From the NCBI GenBank assembly GCA_001683735.1, contig LUGG01000003.1, forward strand, positions 1,922,001 through 1,986,000: a DNA stretch of 64,000 nt, in the 5' to 3' direction. Every line of letters begins with the position of its first letter. Positions within the stretch are counted from its first letter, which is position 1. The DNA comes from Grifola frondosa (lineage: Eukaryota > Basidiomycota > Agaricomycetes > Polyporales > Grifolaceae). The notes under the pieces were generated by a model, which made no database searches, had not been told where the DNA came from, and worked only from the letters and a program-made list of their open reading frames with translations. Positions 29,400 through 40,384 of the stretch are shown here, piece by piece. The translations under genes and the position numbers were made by a program.

Positions 29400-31614
29400 C
29401 TGCATATAATATGTAATTCATCAAATGCAGTCCCTGAACCCATAGCTCTGTGCGAGGCTGCCAGATATGCTCCGGCAATGCAACTGTGAGTTCCTTTCTC
29501 CCCTTTCGACCTGACCGTATTGTTTATGAGTCTCATACTCATTATCTCGTTCTCCCTGTAATAGACCATATCCAGCAGGTAGAAAGTGTTCAAAGCGTAT
29601 GGCATCCAACGCTGTGAAAAACTGGACCCGAAGCTCATCACTAGGAAAGGGACTGGTGTGATCTGGCACATCAATGGGATCATGACGAATGTGTGATTGC
29701 TGAGAATCAGCCACTCGATGAGACAAGTCAACTTCACTGTCTGAATCATCAGTGGAGTCTTCTTCCTCGGGTGGATGACCTGCACCAATTTGGCCATTTG
29801 ACGATGAACCGAGTGTTCTGTAACTCCATAGAATTGATGTAAGACTTCGGGATGGATATCAGCACCATCGTCAGCGTAGACACCATTAGCTGTTTGACCG
29901 AGAAGACGCATGTCCTGTACTTATGCTCAGTGCGAAGCTTGAAGCATTAATTCAAATTATAATCTTACATTCGGAGTCTGATCGTGAGTACCTGATCCAG
30001 ATATCGGGTGTGCATTCCAATCAGCTTGAAAGGTTTGACAGTCTGCATTAATGCTGTCGAGAAATAGTGCATGCAGTAACCATAGGCAGTGAGGGCTCGT
30101 TCGGTCAAGCTGATGAAGACACTCTAGCTGAGTGAAAAATGCACGCCATTCACGACAGAATTGGCGGCCGACCTCTACCCATAGGTGTTCGATGCGAGTA
30201 TTATGGGTTGAACTTGCATTGTGTTCAGTACAAATTATTAATATTGTATGATGCACGTACCTGCCCCACATGAAGGATGCTCTATTTGGACCACAGCGTA
30301 GTATTCATCCACATGGAAACATCAACGTTCTCACCACCTCGATCACCGCGGACACGAGAAGGAACACCGTATGTGTCGACAGCAGATAAAAATACATCAA
30401 GGACAGTCGAAGCACGATTATTGGAACTGGCATGTATCCCTGTGATCTGCAACGAGTAGTAGTAAGTAAATATGCATTTATAGTCATAAGAATAATATGT
30501 ACAGTACGACAAAACCCATCAATAAATCCATGAATTACGATACCCATAGAATAAGTTTGTGATGACCATCGCAATGCCACAAGGCATTAGGGTGTATGAC
30601 TGATATTTGCGTCGATGGATTGCATGTCGCTGACGCAGAATATGACCCAGACCATCAACCCAACATAGCGACTAATAAACTCGTGTCTTTTGAATGCGAA
30701 AACCATGACGGCGTAGAAATCCCGTCAGATACCGAATGCCTGAATCAGGCTTTCGCTGTTTATAGGCCTTTATAATAAGGTCCAGCTCATCATTAGAGAT
30801 GTTCAAGTAAGTATGCTTGAGTCCATATGACCTAAGATTGCGGCGCACAGTGTGACGGTGGGTGCCAATAACTTTTGCAAGCCTTGAGATTGAAATATTC
30901 CATGTGGGTGATATGATCTCTTTAAGAAAGGCCTGATCAATCTTCTTTCGAGGACATCCTCGTCGGCCTGTGTATTCCCTTGTGACTGGCTCCACATTAA
31001 CTATTTTTGAGCATTCTCTAAAATTCACTTTCAAGTTGAAATACAAGTGATGGAAATACATAGATACAACACATCAGCAAAACTCGAATTTTCCTTTATT
31101 GTACTTTTAGTTACTTTTTGCTATTTAAAATACTTATTAAGAAGAAAAAGCAAAAAAAGGAGGGCTTGCTCCTTTTTTTACTTTAAAAATGTCCAAAAAA
31201 GGCAAATTTTCACGTTGATAAGAAGAAAAAGAACCGATAAGAGCCCAAAGAGTGGCAAGGAAAGTTTGACTTTTGCTGATGCACATACAATCCCTCCGTT
31301 CCTTTAATAGCCTCTTGAAGCCAACCCGAAAGCAATCCAATCGCAACAGCTGCAGTTTTGAGCCATTGTACAGGCAAAGTGGGCCCATTAAATGAACCTT
31401 CCTCCATAGCAGTGAGAATAGGCACAATCTCAGCAGCTAACTTGTCCGAGTGATAGCGCAGCCTAAGGGGATCACTGTCGTCGAGGTGGAGAAGTTGGAT
31501 GATGCGATCATAGGCATCATAAATGGTCTTGTAGGCACTCTGAACATTTGGAGACCATATAAACTGATCAGGTGCAGCAGGAAGGGGCGGGAATTGAGCT
31601 GGCAGAGCATTCAT
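29400..31614 (-). CDS. Integrase-type (DDE) transposase of a DNA transposon
   Basis: Resembles the integrase-core transposases seen in eukaryotic IS3EU-like elements. The N-terminal exon starts at the ATG at 31614 (MNALPAQFPPLPAAPDQF). After an AT-rich probable intron (about 31270-31040) comes a helix-turn-helix region (YTGRRGCPRKKID, SRLAKVIGTHRHTVRRNLRS). The catalytic core follows: first Asp in NALWHCDGHHKLI (about 30570), HGFIDGFCR, an intron, GIHASSNNRASTVLDVFLSA, second Asp in VPSRVRGDRGGENVDV, and the Glu in NTRIEHLWVEVGR. The C-terminal part has MRLLGQTANGVYADDGADIH and later DELRVQFFTALDAIRFEHFL. A frame change just before NALWHC looks like a one-base indel. Element ends were not found. 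The companion ORF lies downstream on the same strand. Confidence 0.7.
31152..31179. repeat. A/T-rich perfect hairpin inside the transposase intron
   Basis: AAAAAAAGGAG at 31152-31162 pairs with CTCCTTTTTTT at 31169-31179 around a 6 base loop. It lies in the AT-rich gap between the first exon and the helix-turn-helix exon. Confidence 0.6.
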
Positions 31615-31716
31615 GATTGCGCTGCATCAAGACGATGTCAGCCACCGAAATGTCCCAAAGTAGTCGAGCAGTGGGAACATGGCTCACCAATTCCACTATC
31701 TTGACTCATTCACTCA

Positions 31717-32712
31717 ATGACTGGCACCATCCCGACAGATCCCATATCGCAGGATCCAGAAGTCAATTTAGCAGTACAAGATGTCATGAGATCTCCTGAA
31801 TATTACTTTAAAGATGGGACTCACATTTTTCGGGTAGGTTCATAGCCTAATTGGTATGCCTGTGTGAAATCAAACTGATGCGAATATGCTGTTATTTTTT
31901 TTGAGGTCGAAAATGTACTGTACAGGTTGCATGAAGGTCTGTTAAGAAGGAAAACTGATATGTGTGGAGGAATGTTCCAACTCGCACAAGTACCGGACAC
32001 TCTGCGGGTGAAAGGAGGGGTTTCTCAGCTTGACGGAATGATCGACGAATCCCCCATCGTACCTCCCCAAGTGATGCGCCGGGAGTTTGAGCACTTGCTA
32101 GACTTCACCTATGGAGAGTAAGTCGTCACCATGTAAACTAGCAGCTCAGAAGCCCAGACTTGAACTTACAACAGCGAAACCTTGGTCAGATGGCAAAGTC
32201 CACCTTACCCGCTCGACTTCCTCATTGCGATATTGAAGCTTACATCTCAGTGGGACATGGCCAAAGGACGTGAATTCGCAGTTTATCATCTCAAGCAAGT
32301 GGAGACAGACATGCCGCCTGCGCTTCGACTGAAACTTGCTCGCGTTTATGATCTCGACGACTGGCTTCTTCCTGCATTTCACGAACTAGTCCTCACGCCT
32401 CTTTCAAAACTCACTCCGAACGACAAACGATGGCTTGGCTGGACAGCCTATGACCTGATTGCACGTGCTCACGAGCAAGCGGAAGCACTGCGCAAGACCC
32501 TTGCACTTGTTCCGCCGCCAATGGATGACCTCAGGAGTCCCAAGTGTATTGGCCATAATGAGTGCATTAGGGTCTGGGGAGACCTTTGGTTCTCCAAGAT
32601 CGGGAGGCGTGTCCTGCATCCTAACCCAGTCTTTGCACTCAAATTCTGGGAGTGCAGCGAGACAATTCCACTTCATCAGGGTAGCACCGTTCATCCGAGA
32701 AAGCTGGAATAA
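31717..32712 (+). CDS. BTB/POZ-domain protein, 3' end lost to Plavaka
   Basis: BTB protein of the family expanded in Agaricomycetes; such proteins often act as dimerising adaptors, but the partner is unknown. Start at the ATG at 31717 (MTGTIPTDPISQDPEVNLA, then SPEYYFKDGTHIFR). Exon 2 opens at 31907 after an intron and gives VENVLYRLHEGLLRRKTDMC and FEHLLDFTYGE. Exon 3 (about 32174 on) has PPYPLDFLIAILKLTSQWDM, FAVYHLKQVE, LARVYDLDDWLLPAFHELV and NECIRVWGDLWFSKIGRRVL. The conserved part ends near 32620. From there the minus strand reads Plavaka protein (RLDFLWVRWYDV, HIIPAFSDERCY), so the gene's tail has been replaced; the frame runs on to a chance stop at 32712. Introns are clean and no indel is needed. 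Confidence 0.75.
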
Positions 32713-34573
32713 TGTGACAGGCACGGAGGACATCATGGGGATCGATGAAGCTGAAAGCATGCCCCCCTGTAATAGGTGTGAAACGAAGCAATGAAAGTGT
32801 CGAGGTTGTCGAGAGGGAGTGCTGTGCCTCCAAGACATCATACCACCGGACCCACAGAAAATCCAGGCGGCAAGGGCGGTAGTTGCACACACCGGGTCCC
32901 ACATAGATGACATGGGCATGATACACTTCGAGGACGTGTGCGTACATGAAGTGATGGGGGAATCAGGTGCTAGAAGCATGATGTTACACTTGGATGTCCC
33001 GGGATTGACAATGTCGAAGTCATGTTGAATGTCATATGTCGTAAAGTTAAATCGGATTAACTTATGGTGAAAGATGCAATCATCTTTGAGAAGCACAGAT
33101 GTAAATTGGTCGGGATCGGCATTGAGGCCATGATGTTTTTGTATATGAGGGAGGAGGTGCGCTTGCAATTTGACATAGAAATCCTGCAGAAATGATAAAG
33201 GACCAGATTTGTAAAAAAACAAATGTAACATATGATTCACTACTCACCGTAACTGCAGGGTCTCCCATATTCCTTTGAAGGAAAGATGGGACATGCACAG
33301 GATCGTTTTCTGACTTAGCCATGTTGTATTGAGTGCGAGGATCATCCGGAGTTGGTTCTGCATGGGCGGGTTTGGCTTTTAACCATTGGCGAATGGTTCG
33401 AATGATGCGCTGTCGCCGTTCAATCTTTGCAAGCTGTTCAGGAATACACTTCCTGCTTGTGCGAAGGAACCGAGCCTTTGAGACCCGGTGCTCGGATTCG
33501 CTCTCAGAATTGTGTCAGTGTAGAATTGCATTCAAAATCAGGACGTACTGCTTGAGTAGAGTAAGAATCCGTTGTACCGAACCGCTGAATGGTGGACACA
33601 TAGTCGCCTAATGAGTGGACCTTATAGGTGTTGAGGTTGAGAGTCTTGGTTCAGCATGCATTTTCGGCAGAAGTTGGGCTTGTGTTTGAGGTCTTTTGGC
33701 GACGATTTCTAGCATCTCGTTCGCGTTCGAGCTCTCGAGTGTGAAACACAGCACATGTCTTGTCCCGAAAATGTCTGAGTTGATGGCCAAGAGTAACTGT
33801 AGAACTCTTGAGGAGGTGCAGGGTGGGATTGGTGTGGACACGAAGCTTGGCTAGACCATGCCAGTACGCAAGATGGAATAACAATTGTAGTACTGCACTA
33901 TTGTGTGGCTCTGACAGAAGTCCCCCGAATACCGGAATGGTGCACTGAGGTGGCTGTCAATATTAAAAAAGTCATAAACAGAATGACTTGCCTGTAGCAT
34001 GTCCTCGTAATCCCTCGCTGCCATTTTTTGCAGCTCCAATCGATTAGACGTTGTCCTTCTAATGGTGTCCGTGCCGAAAACGGGAATTTGTCAAAATCTA
34101 GAATCATGTTAGAACATAAAATTCATGAGGAATACAGCTTATTGATGATCAAGTTCATGCTTCAAGGACTCATCCACGCAGTCTAAAATCCGGAGCAGAT
34201 GGATGAAAACTGCTTTTCAGACCCCAAGTTCAAACTCGTGCATTAAATCTACAATAAGAATGTCAAATCTATTGAAGCCTAATGGTGCAAGTGACCTTGA
34301 AAAAGCATTCTGCACAAAGTAATCAATAGCTCCTCGCAATGGTAGATATTGCATGGACATACCTCCGTAGGAACAAGTGATTCTTTTGCCAACAGTCTCT
34401 CCACGGCCGCACTATTAACAGCATAGTTCATGTTGTATATAATTGATTGTGCGCTCGCGACCTGGTTCCGATGGTTGATGTCATCCACTCAAGAGAGAGT
34501 TGTGCGTTGAGCGAGATCTTGAGCCATCCCAAGATTATGAACCCAATCCAAAGGGACAAACACCTAGGGAAAG
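32640..34573 (-). mobile_element. Plavaka transposon, 3' part of the transposase ORF
   Basis: Left part of a Plavaka element split by Gypsy-1. On the minus strand, from the Gypsy-1 junction: VPLDWVHNLGMAQDLAQR, VDDINHRNQVASAQSIIYN, RLLAKESLVPTEV, MAARDYEDMLQ, YWHGLAKLRVHTNPTLHL, KTCAVFHTRELERERDARN, an RFGTTDSYSTQ-type block near 33590, DFYVKLQAHLLPHIQ, INFTTYDIQHD-like residues, then YHAHVIYVGPG, RLDFLWVRWYDV and DVLRACHIIPAFSDERC. The blocks are in the usual family order but broken by stops and frame changes, so this copy is dead. It continues at 60708. The left terminus, somewhere near 32.6 kb inside the BTB gene, was not resolved. Confidence 0.8.
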
Positions 34574-34809
34574 TGTAATGTGGGTGGGGGACTTATCACG
34601 CTCACACCTCGCGTACGTTGCACCAGTCTCTGTATTTGAGAAAGTGCGGGTGTACTTGAGGAAGGTGAAGAAAGCTAGTGCTTTCTTCACTGCTCGCACA
34701 CTTTTATACTAAGTAAATACAAGTAAATGAAACACGTAATTAATAGTATTTTTAGTAGTTAAGTCCTCGATTGAGGACTTAACCACGGAAATGGTAACAA
34801 CCCGTTACA
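34574..34809 (-). repeat. Gypsy-1 3' LTR
   Basis: 236 bp, TG..CA bounded. It contains two perfect hairpins kept in both LTRs: GTTAAGTCCTC/GAGGACTTAAC with a 4 base loop, and GAAGAAAGC/GCTTTCTTC with a 4 base loop. A polypurine tract abuts its inner side. Confidence 0.88.
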
Positions 34810-34982
34810 CTCCCCCCTATCGGACCTGTGTACGGGGGCAAGAAAGAGAGCGGGGATGGCGACGGTAGTCACCGCAATTGCGGGAGCAATGCACACACTA
34901 GGGCCAAGACCGCGGTGGTAGGGACATGCCACACCGAAACGATGCAGGCACGATCTTGGGTGCTTGCAATGGTCAATGTGCC

Positions 34983-37632
34983 TCAAGTCTCGGGCTCAGC
35001 TGGCTCCCTGGAGTTGGCTTCACCCTCGTCAGGAGGAGCGCCCTCCGTCAGGGAGTCATGACCCTGAGGGAGGTTGTCGATGCTGCCGCTGGGTGCAGCG
35101 GCAGTGTCTGCGGTGGTATTCTCAGGGACGGCAGCGGCCATCGGAACGTCAACCTTGATGTGGATGAGTTCATCGATCGGCGGCACGATAGTGACGTCAG
35201 TGGCGTTGCAAGGGTATGTGTCGTACGGTGGTACGGTGTCGACCGTGCGTCCTTCTTGAAGGTTGTGGTGGTGAGGGAAGAATTCTTCCATTGCCTTCAC
35301 ACCTCGAGTGCTGATGCCTACGTGGGTGAACCAGCGTGCCACGTCAAAGATCGTGGTGTTGGTAGCAGGGCTAGGGAACGGCTCTAGCAGTTCCATGGTG
35401 GCATGAGGGTAATTGCCCTTGGTCACGATGCAGTCAAATAGGCTGCAAATCGAGAATAGGGCTCACACATTTGTGGCCCAGGCGTTGATCGCGGGTGTCC
35501 CACCTGTTTGTGGGGCCACGAGCCACGCAACGCAGAATGACTTGAGATCGGCACAGTACCAACCCCCACTGGGGAAGGTACGAGTGCCTGCAGGAACTTG
35601 AGTGGGGTTCTGCAGGTACCAGGAGATTCATTCGTTGATGAAATTCTCCGTACGTGGTTGGGGAAGGCGGCCCCCTGTTTGGGCACTGCGCTTCTTCTTG
35701 GCGGGTCCAACGGTAGGTGGGGGACTATTGTCCACCACCTTCCTTTTGCCAGCACTCTTGCTGGACACCGTGATGAAACCCTCCATGGGATCGTCTCGAT
35801 CCATGGCGGGTGCCATGGATGATTCCGCGGTCGGGTTGACTGTGGCCTTCATCGCTTGGGCTTGAGCTTTGTCCTGGAGGCAGAGTTGCCTCGAGAACTC
35901 GCAGGACTTAGCATCGTGGTGAGCCTCGCTTTCAGGGTTCCGCCAGTTCCGGAACATGTACTGGAGGCCTACTGGTACAGACAAACACAGGTCATCCTGT
36001 ATTTGTCTAATCAAGTCCATCACGCGCGCTTGCGCGTGATGGTCCTTCTGCACTGTCTTGATGAACGCCAGCCCCGTTGTCTTGTCATGTGGTATGTATG
36101 TGGACCACTCGCCAGAATACATGGGGTTGGTGTTCGCGACGGTGGGCACCTCCGCTGGCCATCCTGTTGCGGGGATGCTCGACCAGTCAAACCATGCATA
36201 GCAGTGAGGTCAAACATTCACGGCCGCATGGTTGGCTTTGCGGGCAGCTTGCCACTTCGCAATCTGTGCCTTTTGCAGGCGCTTCTCGTGGCAGGACTTG
36301 GCAGTTGCCAGCTCCTGCCACTGCACATCAGAGTCATAGCTGGTGGCGTCCGACAACTCGCCCAAGCTTTGAGCACTCGGGTGGTGGGTGTCCTCACCTG
36401 CTGGAGTCTCGTCGATGTACGAGCCAGCTGGCCGCGATCCGGATGTGATCGGTGGTGGGGACAATTGTCCCTGCTGCTGTCGGAGCACGTGGGACAGTCC
36501 CAGTGCATTCGCACTAGTTGCCGACCCACTCACCTGGAGTGTGCGCATCACAAGCATGCTGCTACTTGCAGCGGGGGTGCTCGACGGGGCAGCGATGGCC
36601 AACCCACGTCCCTTTCTTGAGGCATGAATGTATTGCGCCTCTGTGGGGGTGCCGGTGCGCTTCGTGGCTGCAGCTGAGTGATGCGACGGAGGGCATTGTT
36701 GCGCTCCTCTCGCATCGTGTTATAATCCGACCGAAGCAGCACAAATTCGCGCTGTGCACCATCACGGATGTCCTCAGCATCATCGCGTTCGCGGCGAAGC
36801 TTCGCGATTTCAGCTCGGAGGTCATCGCATTCCTCCTTGTATCGGTCCCATTCCTCATGCAATCGCACAGCAGTCCGGTTCATACCATGGGATCCATGGT
36901 CCCCTCCCCTCTCAGAATGGGTCTCCTGCCTGAAATAGTCCCAATAAAGTCGCTGCTGCGACACGCAGGCACTCGTGTGTGCAGCTTGGAACTCAGGGGT
37001 ACTGTGGCTGCTACTGTAGTGCTGTCGATAGGCAGTGCACACGGGGCAGCCATTGGCATGTACGAGCGGTTGCTCATGCGAACCCATGGAGGTCCACTCA
37101 TGACCAGGCATGGGCATGAGTGGAGGCATTGCTGTCACCGATGACGAGCCAGTCATTGACGGCTGCAATGCTTGTTGAGCTAGGGTGTTGGACTATTGTC
37201 CGAACCCAAATGGCTGACTCTGCATGCCAGCCATGAAGGGAGTCACCAGCGAATATGCCGATGGCAGCCCAAAGGTCGCACCATAGGGCATGATAGTACC
37301 CATGTATCCACCCTGCAATTGCAGGGGGAATGCAGAAGGTTGATGTTGGGTTGGAGTCGGCACCATCGAGATTGACGGCACCGTCCCAAAGAGAGGGATG
37401 GGGATACTGGGCTGTTGTTGTTGCTGCTGCTGCTGTTGAGCAGAGGTGGGAGGTGCGGATGGGTCCTGCAAATTCGCAGGACCATCCATCGGGTGGTCGG
37501 GGTGCTCCATTTGGAGAGTAAGGGAGTGGTCTGAAAGAAGGAGTCGGACAGCATCTTCAGAAATTTCTGAGGCGCCCGGTGATCACCGAGATCACTCGTG
37601 TAGATCAGCCGCGCTGGTCGCGTGACCAGCAT
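34983..37632 (-). CDS. Gypsy-1 extra ORF(s) between pol and 3' LTR
   Basis: A chain of minus-strand frames of similar composition, broken by frame changes. In order: a Pro/Gln/Met-rich start with a nine-residue Gln run (37411-37440), a His/Met-rich part (PPLMPMPGHEWTSMG), and a long coiled coil near 36850-36680 (RLHEEWDRYKEECDDLRAEI, then REERNNALRRI). Next come a Ser/Thr-rich linker, a conserved-looking module PMYSGEWSTYIPHDKTTG with VMDLIRQIQDDLCLSVPVGL (36100-35960), a nuclear-signal-like GPAKKKRSAQ, and a C-terminal part with FDVARWFTHVGISTRGVKAM. I recall similar ORFs accompanying basidiomycete retroelements but know no function. A second structural protein is one guess. Not an integrase or RT. 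Confidence 0.5.
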
Positions 37633-38139
37633 GTCACATCATGACACTAGCGTTGTCGTGTATTTCCAGCGATCGGTATTAAACAACCACTACTTTTACC
37701 AAACAATCAAAAGACTATCTGACGAGAGTAATATTTGTTTTATAGCGAGGGGTTATTTCCTAGAAATGACGGGTGCACCAAGCTTGACGGGGTTTCCTAC
37801 TTTTCCGGACAGAGGCTCAGTCGAGTTCGGTTGTGAAAGCATACTTTCTACTTTTCACAAGGATCACAATGCTCTGTGGTTTCGTTCTACGGTGTTCGAT
37901 TACTCGAAATATACCTATGGGGACTAGAAACAATAGCAAGGCTTGACTTAAATAGCTTGCTCTGTCAGTACACTACAAACTTCCTACAAAGTCACTGCCT
38001 TGGTGCAGTACTTTGCTACTACGACGAATTCCGCCTGGTGAATGGGGAAATGCTCCTGGACTTCTTTCCAGAGACTTATACTCCTCAATCCACTCACAGG
38101 ACAACTATCCAAACAACAACAAACTCTTTCTTAACACTG

Positions 38140-38445
38140 CTCACCTGGTGCCTTTGCGACAGGGCTTCTGTCCTAACAAAGGTCTGACAACTAATCTGCC
38201 TAAACTTGCGCTCCCAAAGTCTCTTGCTTTGGCAAGCTAACAATCTAGGTCAGTAACTTCTGATCTTCTTTTCCTAACCTTGTGCTTCCACAATCTCTTG
38301 TCTGGACAGTTGACAATTTAGGTAACTTCCTTTGCGACAGAACTCTGTCCTAACAAAGGTCTTGACAATCTTCAACCTTTTGCCTGAACTTGCACTTCCA
38401 AAGTCTCTTGCTTTGGCAAGTTAACAATCCAGGTCAATACTTAGT
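38140..38445. repeat. Tandem hairpin-forming repeats
   Basis: Imperfect units: the CTTTGCGACAG..CTGTCCTAACAAAG block occurs twice (38150, 38331), and the block CTTGC-n-CCAAAGTCTCTTGCTTTGG-n-CAAG occurs twice, with a diverged third copy between them (38263-38330). Each unit folds: CCTTTG/CAAAGG with GACAG/CTGTC inside, and CCAAAG/CTTTGG within AACTTGC/GCAAGTT. Confidence 0.6.
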
Positions 38446-38784
38446 AAGCAGATGGGCCTAGGCAATACTTCTGATGTGCCTCAAGTTAAGAGAAAGAATA
38501 TAAATTGTGAGGGAGTGCTACTGAGGGAGGAATCTGGGGGGGGAAGAATATATTCGAATGATTTGGGCGATTTTTCGCTCGCCCTTATATACCCTCCTGA
38601 ATCCTTCCATTCTATTCTATTCTATTCTATTCTATGGCTGACTAATCCCCTTCTTGCTTACCAATCCCACTCCCAATGCTTACCAATCCACCAATTTTCC
38701 TGCTGACGAATGGCTTTTGGAAGTTGCTGGAAGCATCTCTAACCTGCTAGTACTTTCTGCACAGTTCTGTCTCCTTCTGGACAA

Positions 38785-39010
38785 TTCTCCCAGGTTCTAT
38801 AAGTTCCTAGGATGTTCTCCATGATCCTATGTTATTCTGGAATCTGTCAGAATATTCTGGAAATTTCCTTGAGCTTCTGGATTATTCCGGACATTCTGAA
38901 GTAGAAATTTCGATTAAAGTCCTTCTTTTGAAGACTGTAATCTTCTGGAAAGTTCCGGAAACTTCTTCTCTGCTAGGCTATTCCGGAATGTTCATGAATA
39001 TGAAGCCACA
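38785..39010. promoter_or_regulatory. Array of heat-shock-element-like TTCnnGAA units
   Basis: Heat-shock factor binds inverted nGAAn pentamers placed every 5 bp. Here TTCTGGAAAGTTCCGGAAAC (from 38943), continued by TTC, is five consecutive perfect pentamers. TTCCGGAATGTTCATGAA near 38981 gives four. From about 38833 to 38905 a longer run alternates GAA and TTC on the 5 bp phase with a few mismatches, and before that TTC recurs at about 10 bp spacing. This is by far denser than chance, though a minisatellite origin without function is possible. It lies in the non-pol segment of Gypsy-1. Confidence 0.6.
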
Positions 39011-39026
39011 GGTCTATTTGTCCATG

Positions 39027-39563
39027 TCACAGTTGCCACAGTGTCCATTTGCTGATCCAATCCAGATTATATGATATGGATTTGGTGAAATGTGCTGAGT
39101 AATGACAAATGTGTGCAAATAGAGAGGAATGGGATAAGTCTTTGCATAGCATAGATGTGTCCCTAATTATCCTGCACTTTCTTTTGCAGCTTGCTTCTTT
39201 ATCATTATTTTCTTCATCATGGAAACTCGCAAGGGTATGCTGTCTCGATGATGTGGTTTCCATCCTATCTTCTGACCAATCTGATAACTCCTTTCTGCCA
39301 TGCTCTCTTCCTGCAGGTCTTTGTATTACCGGCTTGGGTGGGGGAGCGTAAAGGCCATCTTCTAATTCTTCATCAATATGCTCTTCTGATTTCTCACTTT
39401 CTTCTGCTATAGTCTCCTCTTCTAATGCGTTAGTGTCTTCATAAGTGACACTTTGAGAGAGAGGGTGTTCATATAGAGAACTGCTTGGAATCATGACGAA
39501 AGTTGGGAGTAACTGACAGTGGACGAAATAAATGAGGATATAATGACGAAATGTAATCGACAT
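39027..39563 (-). CDS. Unassigned acidic ORF inside Gypsy-1
   Basis: 178-codon minus-strand frame in the AT-rich segment. The central part is strongly acidic (EESEKSEEHIDEELEDGLY) followed by APPPKPVIQRPAGREHGRKE and a Lys/Arg patch. No family recognised. It may be a fragment of a gag-like or DNA-binding ORF from a further decayed element. The first 30 residues, hydrophobic, look unlike coding sequence, so the start is doubtful. Confidence 0.3.
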   Translation of the reverse strand: MSITFRHYILIYFVHCQLLPTFVMIPSSSLYEHPLSQSVTYEDTNALEEETIAEESEKSEEHIDEELEDGLYAPPPKPVIQRPAGREHGRKELSDWSEDRMETTSSRQHTLASFHDEENNDKEASCKRKCRIIRDTSMLCKDLSHSSLFAHICHYSAHFTKSISYNLDWISKWTLWQL

Positions 39564-40384
39564 TGACCATATTCGTACATAGCCTTGTTGCTCGAAATTA
39601 ATGGGTATAGGTCATAACACGTGACATATTCTCGATATGGTTGACACTGCTAATCCTTTTGATAAGTGACTAGCACTTGACTTTGCTGCACCTAACATTG
39701 CCAATTGTGTCTACAATAGGTATGTTATAGGATTATTGGTGATAAGTATATCGATGAAATGTTGTTGACTTTATAGTTGGAATAGATTTGATTCGTATCG
39801 CAATACTTTATTCCAACAGTCAGTTGCCTGCGTAGTTTGCTCATCGTAACTAATTGAGCAAGCTACTGATCAGCCATTTCGATTGATATAGTGTCCTTCT
39901 TTGAACTCTCTGCTGAAACTCGCTACGACTTCATCGTTCATTCTCGGGCTGTTGCTGATGCACTCGACATCGGGGCTAGGCAATTCGTCATGATATTCGA
40001 GTACTGGGACGACTTCGGAGTGATGGCCGTTCGGTACATATCGGTTATCCTGACCGGTTCATTCTCTATCTCGGGGAGAGCTATCTCGAGCAACTTCTTC
40101 GGCATTACTAATGATGACCATGTCCCTCTCCGACATTATTCAATCTGCGACGTTTCCACCTCGGTTTCCACGATTATATCGCAAACGCCTTTATGTGATT
40201 CGGTGCCTTGGTACATCCCATCTCTTGACTACTATATTTAGGGAGGATGAGGATTTCTTTTGGGCCTGAAGAAGTAGTATAGATCTGATTCTGTGTAGTA
40301 CTTCTTTTGTAGGATTACTGGAATATTGACATCCTTTCCTAATGAGTATGAGATGCTAGTGGTGCCAGACTTGAGATGTGCTGA
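39564..40384. other. Gypsy-1 non-coding stretch
   Basis: A 116-codon plus-strand frame (39891-40241) has no motif. The rest is AT-rich. Nothing identifiable. Confidence 0.35.

Larger units (their letters stand above)
37633..39026. other. AT-rich non-coding segment of Gypsy-1 with repeats
   Basis: No coding frame of note. It contains tandem hairpin repeats (38140-38445), a short (TTCTA)n run at 38609-38635, and the TTCnnGAA array (38785-39010). It separates the extra ORFs from the chromodomain. It may be an untranslated control region or another, unrecognised, insertion; no inverted or direct terminal repeats were found at its edges. Confidence 0.45.

Noticed and set aside
31152..31179. Bacterial-type intrinsic terminator
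   Set aside because: GGAG stem with T-run looks similar, but the surroundings are a fungal transposon intron.
32640..32794. Plus-strand frame FIRVAPFIRESWNN as a shifted BTB C-terminus
   Set aside because: The opposite strand encodes the conserved Plavaka segment DVLRACHIIPAFSDE; the plus reading is its shadow.
38609..38635. (TTCTA)n microsatellite as part of the heat-shock array
   Set aside because: Lacks GAA pentamers and the inverted phase; a simple repeat.
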